From Myxococcales bacterium (GTDB lineage Bacteria; Myxococcota_A; Polyangia; Haliangiales; Haliangiaceae), in assembly GCA_016720595.1 (NCBI GenBank), contig JADKKI010000037.1, forward strand, positions 78,370 to 142,369: 64,000 nt of DNA, in the 5' to 3' direction. Both the position numbers and the translations under genes were made by a program. The first letter of the stretch is position 1; each line of letters begins with the position of its first letter. The notes beneath the pieces are model-generated. The model did no database searches. It was not told the origin of the DNA and saw only the letters and a list, made by a program, of their open reading frames with translations. This document shows positions 41,771 through 50,096 of this stretch, in pieces.

Positions 41771-42148
41771 GTGAAGGCATCCTGGCTGCGGATGGTGCGC
41801 GTGGCGCTCGGGGCGAGCCTGGCGCTCGGGGCGTGCCTGGCGCTCGGGGCGTGCAAGGCCGACGCGAGCGATGGCTCCGTCGAGGGACCGAAGATCTTCG
41901 AGACCATGTGCGCGGCGTGTCACGGGCCCACGGGCAAGCCGACCGCCGCGATGGTCGCGCGCCTCAACGTGCGCGACTTGACCTCGCCGGAGCTCCGCGC
42001 GCGGGTCACCCCGGAACTGGTCGAGAAGCAGGTCCGCAAGGGATCGGACAACAAGCTGATGCCGGCGCTCGAAGGGGCGCTGACCGACGCGCAGATCAAG
42101 GCCGTGGCGGCGTACGTGGCGAGCCCGGCGTTCCTCGATCGCCAGTAG
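41771..42148 (+). CDS. Small cytochrome c lipoprotein
   Basis: A 125-residue class I cytochrome c from GTG 41771 (ATG 41792 is an alternative). The signal peptide contains three near-identical LALGAC/S units coded by an 18-bp repeat, with two possible lipobox cysteines (GACLALGAC). The haem site is CAACH, and KLMPAL supplies the probable axial Met. It is a periplasmic electron carrier attached to a membrane. Its 3' end overlaps the convergent queG by 53 bp. Confidence 0.88.
   Translation: MKASWLRMVRVALGASLALGACLALGACKADASDGSVEGPKIFETMCAACHGPTGKPTAAMVARLNVRDLTSPELRARVTPELVEKQVRKGSDNKLMPALEGALTDAQIKAVAAYVASPAFLDRQ
41804..41857 (+). repeat. Three 18-bp repeats in the signal-peptide coding region
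   Basis: Units at 41804-41821, 41822-41839 and 41840-41857 (GCGCTCGGGGCG followed by AGCCTG, TGCCTG or TGCAAG). Each codes six residues of the hydrophobic core, so copy number alters signal-peptide length without a frame change. Confidence 0.85.
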
Positions 42149-43241
42149 GCTCGCAACTCGCTAGCTCGGCGCGGACCTGGGGATCGTCGTCGTGGTGCGC
42201 GTCGAGGATCGCTCCGGCGCCCAGCTGTCCGAGGGCCCACACCGCGTGGATCCGGATCAGCGGAGCGCGCTCGCCGAGCAAGGCGACGAGGGCAGGGATC
42301 GCATCGGGTGAGCCGGTGTTGCCGAGGGCGACGGCGACGTTGCGGAGCAGCACCTCGCGCGGCACGCGACGGAGCGCGGTCCGGCGGACGAACTGCCGGA
42401 GCTGGTTGGCACCCTTGGCGGCGAGGGCGACCAGATCGGGGAGCGCATGCTCGACCGAGCGCGGGGACAGCAACGGATCGTGCGCCTCGCCGGCGCCTGC
42501 GTTGAACGGGCAGACCTCCTGGCAGACGTCGCAGCCGAACACCCAGGTCCCGATCGCCGCGCGCAGCTCGCGTGGGATCACGCCGTGGTGCTCGATCGTC
42601 AGGTACGAGATGCAGCGGCGCGCATCGAGCACGTAGGCGTCGACGAACGCGCCGGTCGGGCACGCGTCGAGGCACGAGCGACACGTCCCGCAGCGCGGCT
42701 TCGGCGCGGCGTCTGGAGCGGTGGGCGCAAGCTCGGCATCGACGAGCAGCTCGCCGAGCACGACGTAGCTGCCGGCCCCGGGTGCGATCAGCATCGTGTT
42801 CTTCGCGACGAACCCGAGGCCACCGCGCTCCGCCCACTCGCGCTCGAGCACGGGTGCGGAGTCCACGCACGGGCGGCTCGCGACGGGGCGGCCCAGGGCC
42901 GCAGCGAGGCGATCGGCGAGGAGCACCAGGCGATCGCGCATCACGAGGTGATAGTCCTCGCCCCGCGCATAGCGCGCGATCCGCCCACGGACGAGGTGAC
43001 CGCTCGGGATCGGATCGGCGCGATCGTAGGCGAGGGCGACCACGATCAGCGCGCGCGCCGAGGCGAGGAGTGTCCGCAGATCGGCGCGGGCGCCGGTGTG
43101 CTCGGGCGAGGCGAGGTACGCCATCTCGCCGGCGTGCCCCGCGGCGAGCCAGCTGGCGTACAGCGCGTGGCGCCGCGGCGCCTCGATCGGGACGATCGCC
43201 GCGCGCGTGAACCCGAGCTCGCGTGCGAGCCCGGCGATCAC
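42096..43241 (-). CDS. queG: Epoxyqueuosine reductase
   Basis: A 381-residue QueG: it reduces epoxyqueuosine to queuosine in the wobble position of certain tRNAs. The N-terminal cobalamin-binding half contains AKNTMLIAPGAGSYVVLGELL; two 4Fe-4S motifs follow, CGTCRSCLDACPTGAF and CDVCQEVCPFN, and the C-terminus has HEAT-like helices (LGNTGSPDAIPALVALLGE). The start GTG 43241 overlaps the upstream KamA gene by 4 bp, so both are co-translated. The 3' end runs 53 bp into the convergent cytochrome gene. Confidence 0.93.
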   Translation of the reverse strand: MIAGLARELGFTRAAIVPIEAPRRHALYASWLAAGHAGEMAYLASPEHTGARADLRTLLASARALIVVALAYDRADPIPSGHLVRGRIARYARGEDYHLVMRDRLVLLADRLAAALGRPVASRPCVDSAPVLEREWAERGGLGFVAKNTMLIAPGAGSYVVLGELLVDAELAPTAPDAAPKPRCGTCRSCLDACPTGAFVDAYVLDARRCISYLTIEHHGVIPRELRAAIGTWVFGCDVCQEVCPFNAGAGEAHDPLLSPRSVEHALPDLVALAAKGANQLRQFVRRTALRRVPREVLLRNVAVALGNTGSPDAIPALVALLGERAPLIRIHAVWALGQLGAGAILDAHHDDDPQVRAELASCEPTGDRGTPGSPRTPPRP

Positions 43242-44467
43242 GAGCTTCCGGCGGCCTCGGCGGAGCCTTCGCGATCGTCGTCGGGCGGCGTGCCGGCGAA
43301 CTGGATCTCGTCGTACGGCACGGTGCAGTCGCGGTCACGAGGCTGGGGGTACTCGACGCGCGTGCCGCGATAGGTCCGGACGATCACGCGCTCGTCATCG
43401 AGCGACTCGATGTAGCTCGGGATCAGCGGGACCTTGCCGTGACCGCCGGGCGCGTCGAGCACGAGCATCGGCACCGCCATCGAGTTCATCCACCCGCGGA
43501 GGCCGCGGTACAGCTCCATCGCGGCCTCGACGGGCGTGCGGAGGTGATCGGTGCCGATCACCGTATCGCCCTGGAACAGATAGTAGGGGCGCACGCGCGA
43601 GCGGAGCAGCCCTCGCATCAGCGCCCGCAGCGACCGCACCGACGAGTTGATCCCGCGCAGCAGCACGGTCTGGTTGCCGACGGGGATCCCCGCATCGACC
43701 AGGCGTTCGCACCCGGCGCGCGCCTCGGGCGTGAGCTCCTTGATGTGGTTGAAGTGCGTGTTGATGAACAGCGGGTGGTGCTTGCGCAGCGCCGCCACCA
43801 GCTCGTCGTCGATCCGCATCGGGCACACCACGGGGAGGCGCGTGCCGATCCGGATCGTCTCGACGTGCGGGATCGCGCGCAGCCGCCCGAGCAGGTGATC
43901 GAGCCGGCGCGTGGAGAGCAGCAGCGGATCGCCACCCGAGAGCAGCACGTCGCGGATCCGTGGGGTTCGGGCGATGTACGCGAGGCCAGCGTCGAGATCC
44001 GCGGTCGTCGGGGGCTCATCTCCGCCGACCAGGCGGCGGCGGTTGCAGTGGCGGCAGTAGATGCCGCATCGATCCACGACGAGGAACAGCACCCGATCGG
44101 GATACTTGTGGACGATCGAGGGCGCGGGCATGTGCGAGTCCTCTCCGAGAGGATCGCGGAGCTCCTCGTCGCGGATGTCGGCCTCGAGTGCACGTGGGAT
44201 CGCCTGCAGCCGGATCGGGCAGCTCGCGTGATCCGGATCCATGAGGCTCGCGTAGTACGGCGTCAGCCCGACGCGGAACAGCGCTGCCGATGCCGCGAGG
44301 CCCTCGCGCTCCGCCGCCGACAGGTCGACCACGCGCGCGAGCTCGTCGACCTTCGTCAGCATGTGGCCGAGCTGCCAGCGCCAGTCGTTCCACTGCGCCT
44401 CGGGCACGTCGCCGCGCCGGAGCGGGGCGGCGGGCGCTAGCGGGGCGAGCGGAAGGTGGCGGACCAC
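43238..44467 (-). CDS. KamA-family radical SAM aminomutase
   Basis: A 409-residue lysine 2,3-aminomutase-family protein. The radical SAM cluster motif CGIYCRHC lies near residues 134-141, followed by LLSGGDPLLLSTRRLDHLLGRL and the PLP region (GINSSVRSL), then QGDTVIGTDHLRTP and LDAPGGHGKVPL typical of the family. It moves an amino group within lysine or a related substrate; EpmB-like modification of elongation factor P is one option, but no epmA or efp gene is nearby. It overlaps queG by 4 bp and the NUDIX gene by 31 bp. Confidence 0.9.
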   Translation of the reverse strand: MVRHLPLAPLAPAAPLRRGDVPEAQWNDWRWQLGHMLTKVDELARVVDLSAAEREGLAASAALFRVGLTPYYASLMDPDHASCPIRLQAIPRALEADIRDEELRDPLGEDSHMPAPSIVHKYPDRVLFLVVDRCGIYCRHCNRRRLVGGDEPPTTADLDAGLAYIARTPRIRDVLLSGGDPLLLSTRRLDHLLGRLRAIPHVETIRIGTRLPVVCPMRIDDELVAALRKHHPLFINTHFNHIKELTPEARAGCERLVDAGIPVGNQTVLLRGINSSVRSLRALMRGLLRSRVRPYYLFQGDTVIGTDHLRTPVEAAMELYRGLRGWMNSMAVPMLVLDAPGGHGKVPLIPSYIESLDDERVIVRTYRGTRVEYPQPRDRDCTVPYDEIQFAGTPPDDDREGSAEAAGSS

Positions 44468-44865
44468 GTGGCGTATGTAGCACGGGCTCGGGCCAGCACG
44501 TCGACGAGACCGTCGGTGAGCGGCAGCATCGCGAGCTCGGCGTCGTCGACGAACTTCGCGGCCCGCGCATCGTCGCCCGCGATCGGCGTGAAGCTGCCGA
44601 CCACGCGCGCGAGGTAATCGAGGATCACGAAGTGGAAGTCATCGCCCATCCGCTCGACCACGCAGGCGAGCGGGCCGACCTCGACCACGAGACCGGTCTC
44701 CTCGCGGATCTCGCGAGCCACGCCCTGCGCGAGGGTCTCCTGTCCCTCGAGCCTGCCGCCGGGGACGGTCCACAGGCCGAGCCCTGGCTCCTTGCCGCGC
44801 TCGATCAGCAGCACCCGACCGGCCGGATCGAACACGAAGCCCGCGACGGCGACGATCGGCGTCAT
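44437..44865 (-). CDS. NUDIX hydrolase
   Basis: A 142-residue NUDIX protein; ATG 44865 is chosen since MTPIVAVAGFVFDPAGRVLLIER is the usual start, although the frame is open further up within nth. The NUDIX box GRLEGQETLAQGVAREIREETGL fits GX5EX7REUXEEXGU. It hydrolyses nucleoside diphosphates linked to another group; substrate cannot be inferred. The ATG overlaps the nth stop (ATGA), so the two may serve in nucleotide pool and DNA repair. Confidence 0.92.
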   Translation of the reverse strand: MTPIVAVAGFVFDPAGRVLLIERGKEPGLGLWTVPGGRLEGQETLAQGVAREIREETGLVVEVGPLACVVERMGDDFHFVILDYLARVVGSFTPIAGDDARAAKFVDDAELAMLPLTDGLVDVLARARATYATWSATFRSPR

Positions 44866-45668
44866 CGGCGGCCCTTCGCTGGCAGGCTTCGCGGGCGGCT
44901 TAGCCTCGCCTGGGTCGGCGGCGCCTTCGCCGCCTTGGTCTTGGTGATGGGCTTGGTCTTCGCGGGGCTGGTCTCGCGGATCGTCGAGGCCGAAGGACAC
45001 CGCGGGGCGAGCGAGCAGTGATCACAGTCGGGCTGCTTGGCGAAGCAGACCCGCCGGCCGTGCCAGATCAGCCGGTGCGCGAAGTCGGTCCACTGGGCGG
45101 CCGGCAACAGCTCCATCAGATCGGCCTCGATCTTGACCGGGTCGGTCTGCTGCGTGAGCCCGAGCCGCTCGGCGAGGCGCGAGACGTGGGTGTCGACCAC
45201 GATCCCGACGTTCTTGCCGAGCGCCGAACCGAGCACGACGTTGGCGGTCTTGCGTGCGACACCCGGGAGAGAGGTCAGCGCCTCCATGGTCTCGGGGATC
45301 TTGCCGCCGTGGTGTGCGACCACCGCGCGCGCCATGCCGACGAGGTGCTTGGCCTTGTTCCGGTAGAACCCGGACTTGAAGATCAAGGGCTCGAGCTCGG
45401 CGGGCTCGGCCTTGCTGAGAGCCGTGGGATCCGGGTACTTCGCGAACACCGCCGGCGTGATCGTGTTGATCATCTTGTCGGTCGACTGCGCGGCCAGGAT
45501 CGTCGCGACCAGGAGCTCGTACGCGTTCTTGTGATCGAGCTCGACCACGGCGTCGGGCCAGCTCGCGCCGAGAAGGTCAGCGATTGCCAGGGCGTCCTCC
45601 GGCCGGGCCTTCCGCTTTGCAGCGGCGGACGGACGCTTCGGTGTGCTATTGCCAGGGCGAGCTCCCAT
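44862..45668 (-). CDS. nth: Endonuclease III
   Basis: A 268-residue base-excision repair glycosylase/lyase that removes oxidised pyrimidines. The catalytic Lys lies in the helix-hairpin-helix LPGVARKTANVVLGSA, the Asp in VDTHVSRLAERLGL, and the 4Fe-4S site is C-x6-C-x2-C-x5-C (CFAKQPDCDHCSLAPRC). Both N- and C-termini carry extra Lys/Pro-rich segments. The start codon shares CATG with the start of the divergent lipoprotein gene at 45667. Confidence 0.95.
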   Translation of the reverse strand: MGARPGNSTPKRPSAAAKRKARPEDALAIADLLGASWPDAVVELDHKNAYELLVATILAAQSTDKMINTITPAVFAKYPDPTALSKAEPAELEPLIFKSGFYRNKAKHLVGMARAVVAHHGGKIPETMEALTSLPGVARKTANVVLGSALGKNVGIVVDTHVSRLAERLGLTQQTDPVKIEADLMELLPAAQWTDFAHRLIWHGRRVCFAKQPDCDHCSLAPRCPSASTIRETSPAKTKPITKTKAAKAPPTQARLSRPRSLPAKGRR

Positions 45669-46605
45669 GCAGCGCCGCTACCGTAGCAGTTTCCTCCTCG
45701 CGATCGCGCTGTGCGTGGTCGCGTGTTCGAACAAGAAAGAGATCAAGGCCGCGAAGAGCTCGGTCTACGACATCGACTTCGCGATCGTGTACAGCGCGGC
45801 CCTCCAGGCAACCCGCGAGCTGTACGCGAACCTCGACGACAACCCGGGGGCCGGTCAGATCAAGACGTCGTGGCACCAGGTCTCGTACGCCAACAACGCC
45901 GACGATCTCGGCAATCAGCGAACGGTCGCGCAGGGGCAGGGCGTGGCCCCGAACTCCACGGTGTCGCCCGGGGCGGCCGCGGCTGGGATGCCGACCCGGC
46001 TCGCCTACAAGCGCTACTTCATCCGGTTCGATGTCTCGGTCGCCGGCGGCCGGCCGTGGCGCGTGAAGGTCATCGGTCATGCGGCCGAGTGGGATCCGGG
46101 CAATGCGATGCCAACGGAGCTGCGCGGGATGGCGCGTCCGCCGTGGCTCGACGGCCGCATCGAGGCGTTGCAGGTGGCGATCTACCGCAAGGTGAAGCCC
46201 TACGCGGTCGCGGCCAAGGAAGAGGTGCCGGAGACCACGAAGGATCCCGAGCTCCCGAAGACGGATCCGACGTCGTTCAAGGGCGTGCCGGCACCGGCCG
46301 CGAAGGCCCTCGCCGCGGTCAAGGATGCGCTGGCGATGCGCGACACCGGCGCCCTGCGCGCGCAGCTCGCGGACGATGTGGTGTGGAGCCTCGGCGGGGA
46401 TCCGGGCGCCGAGACCGCGATGGCGATGTGGCAGGCCGATCCTGAGACGCTCGATGCGATGAGCCGTGCGATCGCGGGTGGCTGCGGTGCCGCGGAGCGC
46501 CGGGTGATGTGCCCGGCCGGGCCCGCGGTGGCCGGCGTGTGGCAGCTGATCGTCGAGCCGCGCGGCGACACCTGGAAGGTGTCCTCGTTCGTCAAGGCCG
46601 AGTAA
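45667..46605 (+). CDS. Lipoprotein of unknown function
   Basis: A 312-residue lipoprotein: ATG 45667 gives the signal RSSFLLAIALCVVAC; the ORF could start 8 codons earlier. The mature part begins SNKKEIKAAKSSVYDIDFAIVY with a helical segment, followed by a beta-rich region (RYFIRFDVSVAGGRPWRVKV) and a second domain of NTF2-like flavour (VKDALAMRDTGALRAQLADDVVWSLGG). No family is recognised. Its ATG and that of divergent nth share two bases, so the two promoters must lie inside the opposite genes. Confidence 0.78.
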   Translation: MQRRYRSSFLLAIALCVVACSNKKEIKAAKSSVYDIDFAIVYSAALQATRELYANLDDNPGAGQIKTSWHQVSYANNADDLGNQRTVAQGQGVAPNSTVSPGAAAAGMPTRLAYKRYFIRFDVSVAGGRPWRVKVIGHAAEWDPGNAMPTELRGMARPPWLDGRIEALQVAIYRKVKPYAVAAKEEVPETTKDPELPKTDPTSFKGVPAPAAKALAAVKDALAMRDTGALRAQLADDVVWSLGGDPGAETAMAMWQADPETLDAMSRAIAGGCGAAERRVMCPAGPAVAGVWQLIVEPRGDTWKVSSFVKAE

Positions 46606-46617
46606 GCACCGCGCGCA

Positions 46618-47151
46618 CTACTGCGTGGTGAACGACATCGAGTCGATCCGCGCGATGCAGCCCATCGGGACCGGCACGCCACCTGCGGTCACTTCGTGGA
46701 ACGTGACGTTCGCGAGCGAGCCGGCCGGCGGCTGGGTGGCGGTCAGGGTCAACGTCCCGCCGGTCGCGAAGTAGAACTTGGTCGGGCCCTGGCCGCTGAC
46801 GATGTCCGCGATGATGTTGACGCAGGCGCCGCACGTGGTGGACGTCAGCTCGGAGCCGGTCAGCGGGTAGGTCCCGGTGGCGAGGCCGGTGGTGAATACG
46901 CCCTTGCCGGCGTTGAGCTTCAGGAAGAACGAGTCTCTCGGCGGGCCGGGATCGAGGACGATCGTCGACGTCGTCGGTCCCTGCGCGGTGGTGCCGACCA
47001 CGGGCGCGAGGGCGCCATAGAAGCCCTGGATCAGGCAGGTGGTCGTGTCGTAGGGCGCATCGGCGGTGGGGAGCGGGGCGTCCGTGAGCGTGGGAGCATC
47101 GGAGCCACCGCAGGCGGCGAGGAGCACGAGGCCGATCCGGGCGGAGCGCAT
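46618..47151 (-). CDS. Small lipoprotein of unknown function
   Basis: A 177-residue protein from ATG 47151 (MRSARIGLVLLAACGGSDAP, with lipobox LLAAC); the open frame continues upstream but without export signal. The mature region has a Thr/Ala/Pro/Asp-rich linker and a small beta domain with four Cys (TTCLIQGFYG, TSTTCGACVNIIAD, GCIARID). It resembles the short DAP-linker lipoproteins frequent in myxobacterial genomes. Function unknown. It ends 12 bp from the convergent lipoprotein. Confidence 0.72.
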   Translation of the reverse strand: MRSARIGLVLLAACGGSDAPTLTDAPLPTADAPYDTTTCLIQGFYGALAPVVGTTAQGPTTSTIVLDPGPPRDSFFLKLNAGKGVFTTGLATGTYPLTGSELTSTTCGACVNIIADIVSGQGPTKFYFATGGTLTLTATQPPAGSLANVTFHEVTAGGVPVPMGCIARIDSMSFTTQ

Positions 47152-47247
47152 CCGAGGATGATCGCACATCGCCGGCCGGCGGGGCGGCCCATGCAACACC
47201 TGGGGCACCGGGTCGCAACGCGCGAGCATTCGTGCGATCACGAAGAC

Positions 47248-47661
47248 ATGTCGAAGCTTCTTGTTCTAGCGATCGGTGTCCTCGCGATCGGTGCGTGCTC
47301 GGGCGGTGCGAAGCCGGCGCCAGCGACGGCCCATGGCGGTGAGGTCGGATCGGGTGGTCCTGCCACAGGCGCTGCGTCCCAGAGCGACGGCCAGCGCCTG
47401 TTCGAGGCCAAGGGCTGCAACACCTGCCACACGATCGATGGCTCGCCGCGCGTCGGCCCGACGCTGAAGGCCGTGTGGGGGACGACGGTCAAGCTCGAAG
47501 GTGGCGGCGAGGCGGTGGTCGACGAGGCCTACGTGCGCGAGTCGATCCTCCAGCCGAACGCGAAGATCGTCGCCGGGTTTCCGCCGATCCAGCCGTCGTT
47601 CGAGGGGCAGCTCTCCGAGACGGAGCTGGCCGCGCTCGTCGCGTACGTGAAGAGCCTGTAG
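47248..47661 (+). CDS. Cytochrome c lipoprotein, COX2-tail type, with Gln at the usual axial Met
   Basis: A 137-residue protein from ATG 47248: signal SKLLVLAIGVLAIGAC with lipobox Cys, a Gly/Ala linker, and a class I cytochrome c domain with CNTCH. The sequence ESILQPNAKIVAGFPPIQPSFEGQLS...LVAYVKSL follows the cytochrome c domain fused to some oxidase subunits II, except that the usual Met before Pro is Gln (CAG at the IQPSF position). The haem may thus be five-coordinate or have an unusual ligand. No oxidase genes lie nearby. Confidence 0.85.
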   Translation: MSKLLVLAIGVLAIGACSGGAKPAPATAHGGEVGSGGPATGAASQSDGQRLFEAKGCNTCHTIDGSPRVGPTLKAVWGTTVKLEGGGEAVVDEAYVRESILQPNAKIVAGFPPIQPSFEGQLSETELAALVAYVKSL

Positions 47662-47672
47662 CGCAGCGGCGC

Positions 47673-50078
47673 TCAGCGCCGCTCGAGCACGATCAGGCAG
47701 TTCGAGTCCGGCAGCTCGACGGGCTGATCGTGCTCGTCGGTCAGCTCGATCTTGCCGGCGAGGTTGTCGCGATAGCCAGGCTGGAGGTAGCTGCCGAGCG
47801 GGTTGTCGATGACCTGGACGACGGCTTCGCCGCCGCACCACTCGACGAGCTTCGCGATGTACGCGGCGTAGGGGAGCAGGCCGTAGAGCTCGCGGACCTC
47901 GTAGGGGAAGCTCGCGGGGCCCCAGGTGTACGTGTAGAGGAACTCCATCGCGTCGGGGGCGGACATCTCCACGCGGTCGGGGGCGAGCTCGGTGAACGTG
48001 ATCTTGCGGCCCTCGAACTGCGCGACGTAGAGGTCGAGCGTCGGCCGCACGTCAGGGGCGATCATCTTGATCCGCCGGATCCCGGGCGGTGGCATCACGC
48101 CATCGCGGATCACGATCCGGCCGCCGGGGCGAAGAACATCGAACGCGGCGCGGACCACGTGCTGGACCGAGGCGAGCTGGAACTTCGGCTCGGTGTACGA
48201 GTAGACCTCGTGGAGGATCGAGCAGAACACCACGGTGTCGGCGGCGGGGACGAGCGCGGCGAGATCCTCGGCGGCGCCGAGCAGGACCTTCCAGTGCTTC
48301 GCGCCTGCGCGCGCGCGGCCTTCGAGAGCCGCCACGACCTCGCGGGAGAGATCGACGCCGATCACCTCCGAGGTCGGGTACCTCGCCTCGAGCAGATCGA
48401 GCACCACGCCGCCGCCGGGGCCGATCTCGACGATCGTGCCCGGCTTCACGAAGTCGAGCATGCGCTCCTTGTCGGATCGCGCGGCGTTCATCGTCTGCAG
48501 GTAGTTCGCCTCGTTCGCGACGCGATCGAACTCGTCCTTGCGGAGGCCGTAGAGATCGCAGAGCGCCTTCAGCATCGTGTGGAACGCGACCTGCGACCGC
48601 GTCTCGTAGAGCCCGAGTAACGTGACGAGCGCGGCGCTCTCGGCGGTGTCGGTGTAGTCGATCACGATCGCGTCGGGATCGGTGGCATGGGCGAGGCGAG
48701 CGCTCAGGGTGCCGAGCGGGCCGAGGCTCGCACCGCCCGTGAGGAGCGTACGGATCGGCATCGCGGCGAGCGCGGCCTCGACGAGGCGGAGCCGGTAGCG
48801 CACGGCCGACGAGTCGCCGTGGAGGCGTGCGACCAGTGGACGGAGCTGGGCATGCCAGGGGCGCGAGACATCGACGCCGATCGTGCGCGCGGCCCCGACG
48901 GCGGCGGCCAGCACGCCCAGCTGTGCAGCTGGGGACAGCCCGCTGGTCGCCGACTCGCAGTACCAGAGCTGGCAGGTCGCCAGGGCGGGGGCGAGTGCGG
49001 CGAGCTCGGTGTCGCCGATCGCAGCGACCGCGGCCTCGACCGCTGCCGCCGGCTCGCCCGCGGACTGCCGGCCGGCGCGCAGGGCGCAGAGGCGGTTCGC
49101 GAGCCATGTGCGATCGGGTGTGGGCGAGCGTTCGGTCAGCGCGCGCGAGGGATCCGCCCATGCGGGCGCACGGCACACCGCGCCGAGCTCGGCGCGTACG
49201 CCAGCGAGCCGCGACAGCAAGGCATCATCGAGGAGACCCTCGCGGACCGCGGAGGTGTCACACGCATCCAGCAGGTGGAGCGCGTCGAGCGCGAGGCCGG
49301 TCGCTTCGGCCGCCGAGACCCGGAGGACCCGCGCGAGTGCGGGCGCGAGATCGCGCAGCGTGCCGACGAGTGGCGCGAACATCACGAGCGGGCCCTCGCC
49401 ACGGACGTGCTGGCCGGCGAGGCCGTGCGCTTCGACCCATGCGATCGCGAGCTTGCCGAGCACGTCCCCGAGCGGCCAGGTGCGGATCCGATCGGCCTTG
49501 CGGAGGATCCCGGCCGAGGCCTCGTTGTGGACATCGAGGGAGATGCCCTGGGCGGTCCACGCGGCGCGCTGGGCGGAGCTCTGGGTCTTGGCGATGTCGA
49601 GGTGGAGGATCGCGGCGCGGAGCGGCGGTCCGAGACCCGCGGCGAGAACGCGTGCGGCGAGCTGTGCGAGATCCGTGAACGCCGCGGCAGACAGGCCGCG
49701 ATCCTGGAAGCGCGCGAGGTCGGCGGTCTCGAGACCCGCGAGCTTGCGGCCGAGGAGGCGCGTCGCGATGTGATCGAGGAGTGGGCGATCGCTGCCCTGG
49801 TCGTGCTCGACCTGCGTCGGCATCGGCGCGGCCAGCGCGGCGACCTCGGGGAACGCGGTGACCATCGCGGCGGCGGTAGCGGTCTCGGTGCGCAGCGCTT
49901 CGAGCATCGCGTGGGCGAAGGCCGTATCGGCGAGCGTGGCCGAGACCAGCGCCGACGGCGAGAGCCAGGTCGCGAGGGTGGTGGGGCCCACGGTGTCGAC
50001 CAGGCGGCGCCACGCGGCGCGGTCCTCGGGAGAGGCGAGGGTCAGCGTCCGGAGGAGGTCCACGGGGTCACGGTACAT
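47673..50078 (-). CDS. Large protein with C-terminal SAM-dependent methyltransferase domain
   Basis: An 801-residue protein. Residues about 1-500 are Ala/Leu-rich helical sequence without known domain; about 505-540 (LCDLYGLRKDEFDRVANEANYLQTM) lead into a class I methyltransferase fold with motif I VEIGPGGGVVLDLLE (about 545-560), acidic end of strand 2 VIGVDLSREVV, VVFCSILHEVYSY and LRPGGRIVIRDGV. The protein is cytoplasmic. Substrate cannot be inferred. A long open frame on the opposite strand is a composition artefact. The start lies 18 bp downstream of the GlcD-type gene, so the two may be co-transcribed. Confidence 0.8.
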   Translation of the reverse strand: MYRDPVDLLRTLTLASPEDRAAWRRLVDTVGPTTLATWLSPSALVSATLADTAFAHAMLEALRTETATAAAMVTAFPEVAALAAPMPTQVEHDQGSDRPLLDHIATRLLGRKLAGLETADLARFQDRGLSAAAFTDLAQLAARVLAAGLGPPLRAAILHLDIAKTQSSAQRAAWTAQGISLDVHNEASAGILRKADRIRTWPLGDVLGKLAIAWVEAHGLAGQHVRGEGPLVMFAPLVGTLRDLAPALARVLRVSAAEATGLALDALHLLDACDTSAVREGLLDDALLSRLAGVRAELGAVCRAPAWADPSRALTERSPTPDRTWLANRLCALRAGRQSAGEPAAAVEAAVAAIGDTELAALAPALATCQLWYCESATSGLSPAAQLGVLAAAVGAARTIGVDVSRPWHAQLRPLVARLHGDSSAVRYRLRLVEAALAAMPIRTLLTGGASLGPLGTLSARLAHATDPDAIVIDYTDTAESAALVTLLGLYETRSQVAFHTMLKALCDLYGLRKDEFDRVANEANYLQTMNAARSDKERMLDFVKPGTIVEIGPGGGVVLDLLEARYPTSEVIGVDLSREVVAALEGRARAGAKHWKVLLGAAEDLAALVPAADTVVFCSILHEVYSYTEPKFQLASVQHVVRAAFDVLRPGGRIVIRDGVMPPPGIRRIKMIAPDVRPTLDLYVAQFEGRKITFTELAPDRVEMSAPDAMEFLYTYTWGPASFPYEVRELYGLLPYAAYIAKLVEWCGGEAVVQVIDNPLGSYLQPGYRDNLAGKIELTDEHDQPVELPDSNCLIVLERR

Positions 50079-50096
50079 GGGACGTGTGCCGTCCCC

